From positions 1 to 32,933 of the forward strand of contig JACKDM010000055.1 in the NCBI GenBank assembly GCA_020633515.1: DNA of 32,933 nucleotides, read 5' to 3'. How positions within the stretch are numbered: position 1 is the stretch's first letter; each line of letters opens with the position of its first letter. Position numbers and translations under genes: made by a program. Source of the stretch: Myxococcales bacterium (GTDB lineage: Bacteria; Myxococcota; Bradymonadia; UBA7976; UBA1532). Below are positions 10,550-20,853 of this stretch, in pieces. The notes beneath the pieces were generated by a model. It worked only from the letters and a program-made list of their open reading frames with translations, was not told the DNA's origin and did not search any database.

Positions 10550-10569
10550 CGATGCCATCGATGGCATCG
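10550..10569. repeat. 20-bp perfect palindrome built from two ATGNCAT words
   Basis: CGATGCCATC-GATGGCATCG reads the same on both strands with no mismatch. A near-copy of its sequence with one base changed lies at 10476-10494 (GATGCCATCGATGCCATCG). Both contain two ATGNCAT words 9 bp apart. The site is inside the broken lipoprotein gene, so it may be mainly coding (an Asp/Ile/Ala-rich peptide), but a perfect 20-bp palindrome is rare by chance. Confidence 0.7.
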
Positions 10570-11563
10570 GCTGGCTCCACGTCACCGCCGCCGGTCGCCC
10601 ACCGGCGCCGTGCTCGTGCCCACGCTGCCCGCCCCGGCGAGCGCCTCACCCTCGCCCCCGTCACCGCCGAGACCACCGCCGAGGCGCTCGTCACCCTCAC
10701 CCTCGCCGACCGCGGCCCCGTCGACCTCGCGCTCATCCACCGGCTCGTCGACGCCCCGCTCGCCGCCGCCGCGCTCGCCGACGACGCGCTCCCCGCGCTC
10801 ACCGCCGCGCTCGCCGCCGCCGCCGCCACCCACGCCGCCGCCCGCGCCGCCGATCCTTCCCCGATCCGCCCGACCGCCGCCGCGCTCGCCGCGCTCAAGC
10901 CGACCGCGCCGCCGACGACCCCACGCCGAGGACCGCTTCGACGCCGCCGCCCGCGCCGCGCTCGGCCTCGACCCGCCGCCGAAGCCGACGCGCTCGCCCG
11001 CGCCGCCGCCGCCTTCAAACCGCGCTCGCCGCCCCCCGCTCACCCGCGCCGCCGCCGACGCCCGCGCCGCTCGCCACCGCCGCCGCCGCCGCCCGCGCGC
11101 TCGCCCCGCGCTCCCCCGCGCGCCGCCGACGCGCTCGCCGCCGCCGTCGACGCCCACCGCGAAGCCATCGCCGCCGCCCCCGACCCGCCGCCGTCGCCGC
11201 CGCCAACGCCGCCCTCCGCGCCGCGCTCCTCGAGCTGCCACCGCGTCGTCGCCGCCCCGCTCGCGCTCCCCGCCGCGCTCACCCTCGACCTCGCGCTCGC
11301 CGCCGCCGCCGAAGACGAAGCCGCGCTCGCCGCCGCGCTCGCCGCCGACCCGACCCTGTCGCCGTGCTCGCCGCCTTCGCCGCCTTCAGAAGGCGTCCTC
11401 GCCGCCGCCGCCCCGCTCGACCACACCCGCTCGCCCCCGCCGCGCTCCTCGCCGAGCTCTGGATCCGCGCCGGCGGCGGCTGTACCGGATCCGCGTTCGA
11501 CCGATGGGGACTGCCGGATGTGACGCACCTCATCGTCCATCCGGGGAGAGGCGGATCAAGCGG

Positions 11564-11593
11564 TTGACTGGAAGATTTAGAGGGTGATTTATG
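11564..11593 (+). promoter_or_regulatory. Candidate sigma-70-like promoter for the His/Lys-tail lipoprotein
   Basis: TTGACT (11564-11569), an 18-base spacer and TTTATG (11588-11593) sit in a short AT-rich island about 65 bp before the ATG at 11660. The -35 matches consensus at 5 of 6 bases; the -10 is weak (3 of 6). It also marks the end of the preceding broken gene. Confidence 0.35.
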
Positions 11594-11659
11594 TGAGATC
11601 ATGTCGCCACCCCCGACCCGGCTCGTCTGATCGGGCACGCCCACCGGCCAGGAGTCCCC

Positions 11660-12529
11660 ATGCGCCACCGCTGGAGCCTCGTCGTCACCCTCACCGCGCT
11701 GCTCGCGCCCGGCTGCGAACCACCACCCCCGATCCGAGCCGCCCGCCCGCCGCCGCGCCGCGCCTCCCGCTCGCCGCCGCGCGCCACCCCACCGCCCCGC
11801 CGCCGCCCCGAAGCCGCCCAGCCGCGCCCCCGCCCCGCCGGCATCGCCGGCATCGCCGGCGTCGCCCCCGCGCCCGCCGACCCCGACGCCCCCACCATCG
11901 CCGCCGAAGACCTCGACCTCGCGAAGATCCACGAGGCCGTCCGCACCCACGCCGTCGCCGACGGCGACGCGCTCGAGCGCTACATCAACGACCGCGCCAA
12001 CAAGGTCACCCGCGTCGACCTCGACCGCGACGGCGAGATCGACCTCGTGCAGATCGACGAGGTGCGAAGCGACGACGAGGTCGCCTTCGAGATCCGCGCC
12101 GTGCCCTCCCGCAGCCGCCGCGTCGACGACGCCGTCACGATCGCCATCGTGCACATCCGCCCCGACCGCGCCGCCCGCCGCGTCGTCGTCGTCTCCGAGT
12201 ACACCACCGTCGTCGTGCACCGCCCGGCCCGACCCTACGAGCACATCGAGGTCGTCGACTACGACGACGACGGCCTCATCGTGCTCGCCCCCGGCCACCA
12301 CTTCTTCCGGTGGTTGTTCGCCGTCGAGCGCCCGGTATATGAGAGCGTCGTCATCTACACCCTCGACCGCGCGCTCGTGCGGCCGACGCGGGTGCGGGTG
12401 GTCGAGGTCGCCCACTGCTGGCCCCCGGGCCACTGCAAGCACGACCACCACCACCACGGCAAGCACAAGCACAAGAAGCGCAAGCACAAGAAACACAAAC
12501 ACAAAAAGCACGACCACCACGACCACTGA
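11660..12529 (+). CDS. Lipoprotein with His/Lys-rich C-terminal tail
   Basis: A 289-residue protein of unknown function. GGAG (11651) precedes the ATG by 5 bases. The signal peptide ends in LLAPGC, a usable lipobox (Cys19). A Pro/Arg-rich linker follows (about 20-75). A mixed alpha/beta part (about 80-250) is rich in Asp and Val and contains DRDGEIDLVQIDEV and VVDYDDDGLIVL, which resemble EF-hand or FG-GAP-like Asp loops without a clean match. The last 35-40 residues are almost all His, Lys and Asp (HDHHHHGKHKHKKRK and on), preceded by two Cys in WPPGHC. This tail could bind metal ions; that is inference. The AAG/AAA and CAC codons there stand out from the surrounding GC-rich usage. The next gene follows 25 bp later. 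Confidence 0.8.
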   Translation: MRHRWSLVVTLTALLAPGCEPPPPIRAARPPPRRASRSPPRATPPPRRRPEAAQPRPRPAGIAGIAGVAPAPADPDAPTIAAEDLDLAKIHEAVRTHAVADGDALERYINDRANKVTRVDLDRDGEIDLVQIDEVRSDDEVAFEIRAVPSRSRRVDDAVTIAIVHIRPDRAARRVVVVSEYTTVVVHRPARPYEHIEVVDYDDDGLIVLAPGHHFFRWLFAVERPVYESVVIYTLDRALVRPTRVRVVEVAHCWPPGHCKHDHHHHGKHKHKKRKHKKHKHKKHDHHDH

Positions 12530-12530
12530 C

Positions 12531-12549
12531 GCCCCCCGGGGAGGGGGGC
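12531..12549 (+). promoter_or_regulatory. GC hairpin covering the ribosome site of the GNAT gene
   Basis: GCCCCCC (12531-12537) pairs with GGGGGGC (12543-12549) around a 5-base loop. The right arm is the purine-rich ribosome binding region 5 bases before ATG 12555. It begins one base after the upstream stop codon. It could mask the ribosome site or act as a weak terminator, but there is no T tract. Confidence 0.45.
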
Positions 12550-12554
12550 AGCCG

Positions 12555-13421
12555 ATGCCGATCCGCTTCCTCCGCCCCGGCGAAGAGCCCGCGCTGCGCG
12601 CCTTCATCGCTCCTCGCAACCGCCCCGGCGCCGAGCTCTGCCTCCACCTCACCGACGACCCCGCCGAGCTCGAAGCCGACCTCGCCGTCGACGCCCCGCT
12701 CCCCGAGCGCTGCCTCGTCGACGCCGCCCCCGACGGCGCGCTCCACGGCGCGCTCGTCTACGACATCGGCGGCGACGCCCGCAGCCGCGCCTGGCTCATC
12801 GGCCCCTGGAGCGCCCCCGCCGACGCCGGCCCGCTCCTCGACGCCGCCCTCGCCGCGCTCCCCCCCACCGTGCGCCGCGTCGACAACTACCTCGAAGAAG
12901 ACCACCCCGCCCGCGCCGCCCACCTCGCCCGCGGCTTCGAGCCCGACCGCTGCGTGCACGTCCTCCGCGCCGACGCCGCCGCGCCCCGCGCCCCCGTGCC
13001 CGTCCCCGCCGCCGTCACCCTCACCGAGCACCAACCCGAATGGCGCGACGCCGTCACCGCCCTCCACGCCGACGCCTTCCCCGGCACCCACACCTCGATC
13101 GACGACATCGTCGCCCGCGGCCCCGCCCGCGACCGCCTCATCGTCGCCCACGCCGCCGGCGACCCCCTCGGCTACATCCACCTCAACCGCAGCGCCGACC
13201 TCCCCGAAGGCCTCGTGCAGTACATCGCCGTCAAGCCCGCCGCCCGCGGCCGCGGCATCGGCCGCGCGCTCCTCGCCGCCGGCCTCGACTGGCTCTTCGG
13301 CCCCGCCGCCGCCCCCGTCGCCTTCCTCACCGTCGACGCCGACAACCGCCGCGCCCTCGGCGTCTACCACGCCGCCGGCTTCGCCCCCTACCGCAGCGGC
13401 CGCGTCCTCACCCGCGCCTGA
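12555..13421 (+). CDS. GNAT-family N-acetyltransferase with two GNAT-like halves
   Basis: A 288-residue protein. The C-terminal half has a clear acetyl-CoA binding motif: VQYIAVKPAARGRGIGRALLAAGLDWLF, with the R/Q-x-x-G-x-G/A pattern in RGRGIG. The usual GNAT ending follows (LTVDADNRRALGVYHAAGFAPYRSG). The N-terminal half (about 1-140) has a similar length and a trace of the fold (DNYLEEDHPARAAHLARGFEPDRCVHV) but no good CoA motif. This resembles tandem GNAT proteins in which one half has lost activity. The ATG at 12555 is chosen for its strong purine-rich ribosome site and because the longer frame runs back into the previous gene. The acceptor substrate cannot be predicted. Confidence 0.87.
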   Translation: MPIRFLRPGEEPALRAFIAPRNRPGAELCLHLTDDPAELEADLAVDAPLPERCLVDAAPDGALHGALVYDIGGDARSRAWLIGPWSAPADAGPLLDAALAALPPTVRRVDNYLEEDHPARAAHLARGFEPDRCVHVLRADAAAPRAPVPVPAAVTLTEHQPEWRDAVTALHADAFPGTHTSIDDIVARGPARDRLIVAHAAGDPLGYIHLNRSADLPEGLVQYIAVKPAARGRGIGRALLAAGLDWLFGPAAAPVAFLTVDADNRRALGVYHAAGFAPYRSGRVLTRA

Positions 13422-13556
13422 TCCCGGTGTCACCGGCTCGAAACACGTCACCATCCGCCCCACCCGGCCATCGCTCTCCGGTACGATGTCCGCCCTGGAA
13501 TCAACCGCCGCCCGAGCGCGTTCGCCCCACGACCGCCCGCGCGACAAGGGAGATCG

Positions 13557-14848
13557 ATGCGCTGGATCCTCGGTGCCGTCCTGCTCGCCGCCGCCCTCGG
13601 CGTCGGCTGGCTCGCCTACGACCGCCTCACCGCTGACGACACCCGCGGCCCCCGCGAGCGCACCCCCGCCCCCGTCTCCGCCGCCCCCATCGAACGCGGC
13701 CCCCTCACCCTGCACCGCACCTGGTCGGGCACCCTCGAGTCGAGCGCCCGCTTCGTCGTCGCCCCCAAGGTCGCCGGCCGCATCGAGAAGCTCACCGTCG
13801 ACCTCGCCGACCCCGTCGAACGCGGCCAGATCGTCGCCCACCTCGACGCCGCCGAGTTCGAGCAGGCCGTCGAACAGGCCCGCGCCGAGCTCGCCGTCGC
13901 CGACGCCACCGTCAGCGCCGCCCGCAAGACCCTCCAGATCACCGAGCGCGAATACGAGCGCGCCACCTCCCTCGGCGACCGCGGCGTGCTCTCCGCCTCC
14001 ACCCTCGACACCGCCAAGGCCCGCCGCCTCGAAGGCACCGCCGCCGTCGAGGTCGCCCGCGCCGAAGCCCGCCGCGCCCGCTCCGCGCTCGAAGCCGCCC
14101 GCATCCGCCTCGGCTACACGCAGATCACCGCCGACTGGCCCGACCCCGACACCCGCCGCGTCGTCGCCGAGCGCCTCGTCGACGCCGGCGAGACCGTCGC
14201 CGCCAACACCCCGCTCATGAGCATCGTCGACCTCGACCCGCTCACCGGCGTCATCTACGCCAGCGAGACCGACTACCCCCGCCTCGAGATCGACCGCGAA
14301 GTCGAGCTCGTCACCGACGCCTGGCCCGACCGCCGCTTCGCCGCCCGCGTCCACCGCATCGCCCCCGTCTTCCGCGAAAACTCCCGTCAGGCCCGCGTCG
14401 AGCTCCGCGTCGACAACCCCGACGAAGCGCTCAAGCCCGGCATGTTCATCCGCGCCACCATCCCCCTCGCCCGCGTCGACGACGCCCTCATCGTGCCCGT
14501 CGAAGCGCTCGTCGTCCGCGGCGGCGAAGACGGCGTCTTCATCGTCGACGACCAGAGCACCGCCCGCTGGCGCCCCGTCCGCGCCGGGATCCGCGACCGC
14601 GACCGCGTCCAGATCACCGGCGACGGGCTCACCGGCCGCGTCGTCACCCTCGGCCAGCAGCTCCTCGACGACGGCTCCCCGGTCGTCGTCACCGAGACCG
14701 GCGCCCCCCCCCGCGGCGGCAGCGTCGCCTCCTCCGCCGCCCCCGCCGCCGGCGTCCGCCCCGCCGAACCAAGCGCCCCCGCCGTGCCCGACACCGCGCC
14801 CGACCCCGCGCCCGACCCCGCGCCCGCGCCCCCCGCCGAGAGGCGCCC

Positions 14849-14852
<4 letters not shown>
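13557..14852 (+). CDS. RND efflux system periplasmic adaptor (membrane fusion protein)
   Basis: The adaptor links an inner-membrane RND pump to an outer-membrane channel. This 431-residue protein has an N-terminal membrane anchor (about 3-22). A lipoyl-like half motif follows ([31 protein letters not shown], about 64-95), then a coiled-coil hairpin ([18 protein letters not shown] through [15 protein letters not shown], about 100-185). After the second lipoyl half comes a beta-barrel and membrane-proximal part ([31 protein letters not shown], then PVEALV). The last 45 residues are a Pro/Ala/Asp tail with [10 protein letters not shown] repeats, unusual for the family. AGGGAG lies just before the ATG. 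The 3' end overlaps the permease start by 4 bp (GTGA), which indicates translational coupling. Confidence 0.93.
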
Positions 14853-17962
<3,110 letters not shown>

Positions 17963-17971
17963 TCGCCGCGG

Positions 17972-18331
17972 TCACATGCTCGCGCCGTCGTACGGCGTCA
18001 CCGACAGCCCGCCGAGCTCCACCCCGTCGAGGCAGCGCACGTTGATGGCATACATCGGCCTGCCATCGCGCCCCGTGCCCCGCCCGTAGGCGCCGACGCC
18101 GCAGGTCGGGCAGAAGAGGTGGGCGATCTTGCCGGTGTTGAAGCGATAGTCGGTCAGCGTGTCATCACCCGCCTCCAGGGTCATGGCATCGGCGCCGACG
18201 AAGGTCAGCAGGTGGCCGCGCTTCTTGCAGATCGAGCAGTTGCACTCGATGACGGGGGTGAGCGCGGTCTCGACGGTGAACCGCACCTTGCCGCAATGGC
18301 ATCCGCCGCGGTAACGCTTCGCCTCGGACAT
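17972..18331 (-). CDS. GFA (glutathione-dependent formaldehyde-activating)/CENP-V family zinc protein
   Basis: A 119-residue protein of the GFA/CENP-V family. The zinc-binding cysteines are all present: [10 protein letters not shown] (N-terminal CxC), [11 protein letters not shown] (CxCxxC) and [13 protein letters not shown] (CxxC). The ATG at 18331 has AGGAG about 9 bases upstream and starts exactly at the family's usual N-terminus ([14 protein letters not shown]); a longer open frame upstream is not supported. The name comes from one studied member; most relatives, probably including this one, have no proven glutathione or formaldehyde role. It is a single gene on the minus strand. Confidence 0.92.
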   Translation of the reverse strand: MSEAKRYRGGCHCGKVRFTVETALTPVIECNCSICKKRGHLLTFVGADAMTLEAGDDTLTDYRFNTGKIAHLFCPTCGVGAYGRGTGRDGRPMYAINVRCLDGVELGGLSVTPYDGASM

Positions 18332-18471
18332 GTCTCTTCGCTCCTCGTGTCGGTCGGGCCCGCCGCGCGGGCGGGCGGCGCGCACCATACGCGAGCGCGG
18401 CGGCGGGCGATAGCGTGGCGGCGGGCGCGCGAAGATTGACAGCCTCGCGGGCGCGGCCGTCATGTGCGGGC

Positions 18472-20853
18472 ATGGTGCTGCGCCTCGGTCCATTCGAGCT
18501 CGAGAGGCCGGTCGCACGCGGCGGGACGGCCGAGGTGTGGCGGGCGCGGCACGGGCGGCGGGGGGTGCCGGCGGCGGTCAAGGTGCTGCGGCCGCCGCCC
18601 GGGCTGGCGGCGGTCTACGGGGCGCGGCTGCTCGCCGAGGCGCAGGCGATGGCGCGGCTGCATCACCCGGGTGTCATCCGCCTCTACGACCAGGACGCGG
18701 TGCCACCGGCGGTGGCGGCGGCGAGCGAGGGTGCCTTGCCGGCGGGCGCGCCCTACCTCGTGATGGAGTGGGTCGAGGGTGGCACGCTGCGGGCGGGGCG
18801 CTGCGATGACTGGCCCACGCTCGTCGGGGTGCTGCGCGCGCTCCTCGACGCGCTCGCCCACGCCCACGCGCACGGGGTCATCCACCGCGACCTCAAGCCC
18901 GACAACGTGCTGCTCGCCGCGCGCGGGCCGGTGCTCAGCGACTTCGGGCTCGCGCTCGCGCCGGTCGAGGCGGTCGAGGCGCGCGAGGTCGTCGGCACGC
19001 CGGCCTACATGGCGCCCGAGCAGGTGCGCGGCGACGCCTGGGCCGCCGGGCCGTGGACCGATCTCTATGCGCTCGGCTGCCTCGGCTGGGAGCTCGCGGC
19101 CGGGCGGCCGCCGTTCTGGGGGATCGCCGACGACATGCCGAGCCTGCTGCGCGCCCACCTCGTCGCGCCGCCGCCGCCGCTGCGGGCGCGCTTCGCGGTG
19201 CCGGCGGGCTTCGCCGGGTGGCTCGCGCGGCTGCTCGCCAAGGCGCCGCTCGCCCGCTATCGCTTCGCGGCCGAGGCGGCGGCGGCGCTCGCGGCGCTCG
19301 GGGAGCCGGCCACGGTGGCAGCGGCCGCGCGCGATGGCATCGGCGAAGGCATCGGCGATGGCACGCGCGGCGAGACGGCGACCCTCGACGCCCTGCGAGA
19401 CACCCTGCCCGCCGGCGTGCATGACACCGCCGCGACCGCCGATCTGCCACCGCTCGCGCCGTCGACGCCACCGCCGGTCGTGCCGCTCGACGGTGACGGC
19501 GTGCCCGAGTTCGCGCCGCTGCCGCTGCCCGACGTCGGCCGCTCGGTCGGACGCCTCCGGGTGCCGCCCCCGATCGGGCGGCGCGGCGAGCGCGCGGCGC
19601 TGTGGTCGGCGCTGCGCGCGGCGACGCTCGACGGGGTGCAGGTGGTGCTCGTCGAGGGCCCGGCCGGGCTCGGCAAGCGGCACCTCGCGCGCTGGGTCGC
19701 CCGCCGCGCGCACGCGCTCGGGGTCGCGGGCACGCTGCGGATCGAGCACGACGCGCTCGGCGGGCCGTCCTCGGGCCTCGGCGCCGCCTTCGCCGCGGCG
19801 CTGCGCTGCGGCGGGCTCGACGAGGCGGGGCGGCGCGCGCAGCTCGGGGCGCTGCTCGCCGACGTGCTCGACGGGCCGCAGATCGCGGCGCTCGCGGCGG
19901 CGATCGGCGAGGCCGAGCCGGGCGACGAGGCGCTCGGCGTGTATGCGCGGGTCATCGCGGCGATGGCGTCGCGCCGGCCGCTGGTGGTGCTGATCGGCGA
20001 CGCGCAGTGGGGCGAGGCGTCGCTGCGGCTGGTCGATCGGCTCCTGGCGGGCGCGGCGGCGCTGCCGGTGCTGGTGGTGGCGACGGTGCGCGACGACGCG
20101 GTGCGCCGACCGGCGGCGCTGGCCGCGCTCGCCCGCCACCCGCGGGTGCGTTCGCTGGCGCCGGGGCCGATGCCGGCCGCCGAGCTCGCGCAGATCGCGC
20201 AGTCGCTCCTGCCGCTCGAGCGCCCGCTCTGCGACGCGCTGGTCGAGCGGGCGGCGGGGAGCCCGCTCTTCGTCGTCGAGCTGGTGCGCGACTGGATGGC
20301 GCGCGAGGCGCTCGAGGCGGGGCCGGCGGGGTTCCGGTTGCGGGGCGGCGCCGCAGCCGAGATCCCGGCCGAGATGGGGGCGCTGTGGCTGGCCCGCCTC
20401 GCCGACGCGCCGGTCGACGCCGCCGGGCGCGACGCGCTCGCGATCGCGGCCGTGCTCGGGGTGCGGGTCGACCGCGGCGAGTGGGCGGCGGCCTGCGCCG
20501 AGGCGGGGGTCGCGGCGCCGGCGGCCCCCGGCGGGGGGCGGGGGGCCGCGCGCCCCGCCCCCCCCCCCCCCCACGGCGGACCCACACCCCCCCCCCCCCC
20601 CCCCACACAACCCACCGGACCTGCTGCGCAGCGCTCGTCGAGGCGGCGCGGCGCGACCGGCGGCTGGCGCGGTGGCACGGGTGCTGCGCCGCGGCGCTGC
20701 GGGCGCGGGGCGAAAGCCCGCTGCGGATCGCCGAGCACCTGCTGGGCGCGGGGCGGCCGGCGGCGGCGTGGCCGTGGCTGCGCGCGGCGGCGCGGCGGGC
20801 GCTGGTGCGGGTCGACCTGCCGGCGCTGCGGCGGATCGCGCGGCGCTGCCTGA
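18472..20853 (+). CDS. Ser/Thr protein kinase fused to AAA-type ATPase (3' end broken by frameshift)
   Basis: A cytoplasmic signalling protein of the myxobacterial kinase-ATPase-TPR type. The kinase domain has all key residues: glycine loop ARGGTAEVW (15-23), Lys37 in AAVKVL, Glu56, HRDLKPDN (138-145), DFG (157-159) and APE (181-183). After an Ala-rich linker comes a STAND/AAA-like ATPase: GPAGLGKRH as Walker A (396-404) and PLVVLIGDAQW as Walker B (about 503-513). The Walker A lacks the usual Ser/Thr after Lys. Sense coding in this frame ends near 20535. From there the sequence runs into two long C runs and the frame continues as out-of-frame Arg/Gly residues to 20853. The true product continues in other frames to 21859. 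The ATG at 18472 directly precedes LRLGPFELERPVARGG, the usual kinase N-terminus. Confidence 0.85.
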   Translation: MVLRLGPFELERPVARGGTAEVWRARHGRRGVPAAVKVLRPPPGLAAVYGARLLAEAQAMARLHHPGVIRLYDQDAVPPAVAAASEGALPAGAPYLVMEWVEGGTLRAGRCDDWPTLVGVLRALLDALAHAHAHGVIHRDLKPDNVLLAARGPVLSDFGLALAPVEAVEAREVVGTPAYMAPEQVRGDAWAAGPWTDLYALGCLGWELAAGRPPFWGIADDMPSLLRAHLVAPPPPLRARFAVPAGFAGWLARLLAKAPLARYRFAAEAAAALAALGEPATVAAAARDGIGEGIGDGTRGETATLDALRDTLPAGVHDTAATADLPPLAPSTPPPVVPLDGDGVPEFAPLPLPDVGRSVGRLRVPPPIGRRGERAALWSALRAATLDGVQVVLVEGPAGLGKRHLARWVARRAHALGVAGTLRIEHDALGGPSSGLGAAFAAALRCGGLDEAGRRAQLGALLADVLDGPQIAALAAAIGEAEPGDEALGVYARVIAAMASRRPLVVLIGDAQWGEASLRLVDRLLAGAAALPVLVVATVRDDAVRRPAALAALARHPRVRSLAPGPMPAAELAQIAQSLLPLERPLCDALVERAAGSPLFVVELVRDWMAREALEAGPAGFRLRGGAAAEIPAEMGALWLARLADAPVDAAGRDALAIAAVLGVRVDRGEWAAACAEAGVAAPAAPGGGRGAARPAPPPPHGGPTPPPPPPTQPTGPAAQRSSRRRGATGGWRGGTGAAPRRCGRGAKARCGSPSTCWARGGRRRRGRGCARRRGGRWCGSTCRRCGGSRGAA
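20527..20604. other. Low-complexity G/C block with C runs of 15 and 18 bases
   Basis: The block holds G runs, then 15 C (20558-20572), then 18 C (20587-20604) separated by a short ACGGCGGA-containing piece. No other C run in the window comes near this length. It interrupts the kinase-ATPase gene exactly where the reading frame is lost. A base-calling or assembly artefact is the simplest reading; a real homopolymer expansion or phase-variable tract is possible. Confidence 0.8.

Larger units (their letters stand above)
8810..11567 (+). pseudogene. Lipoprotein gene broken by many one-base frameshifts (probably sequence errors)
   Basis: Coding-like peptides run through the whole stretch but hop between frames. 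The start is ATG 8810 after AGGAG. A lipobox (TLALALTAC, Cys codon 9019-9021) is in frame 1. VDAGRYHFPALAPLTDGAYV (from 9201) is in frame 0, DAATAWATWHIEAAAAV (from 9635) in frame 2, RDLVGADAP in frame 1, and so on to ALLAELWIRAGGG near 11475. Almost every hop goes 2 to 1 to 0 to 2, as if one base were lost each time. At 9197-9200, 9631-9634 and 9707-9710, one extra C in a CCCC run restores the frame. The rebuilt product would be an Ala-rich helical lipoprotein of about 900 residues with two related modules (PISAETTAEA and APVTAETTAEA). I do not recognise a function. A split into two genes near 10508 is possible. Confidence 0.6.

Noticed and set aside
12351..14354. A 667-codon minus-strand open frame, Gly/Val/Asp/Glu-rich
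   Set aside because: Mirror of C-ending codons in three real plus-strand genes; no motif or start signal.
18436..18464. TTGACA 17 bases before GTCATG, upstream of the kinase gene
   Set aside because: The -35 is perfect, but the -10 does not resemble consensus and would imply a nearly leaderless transcript.
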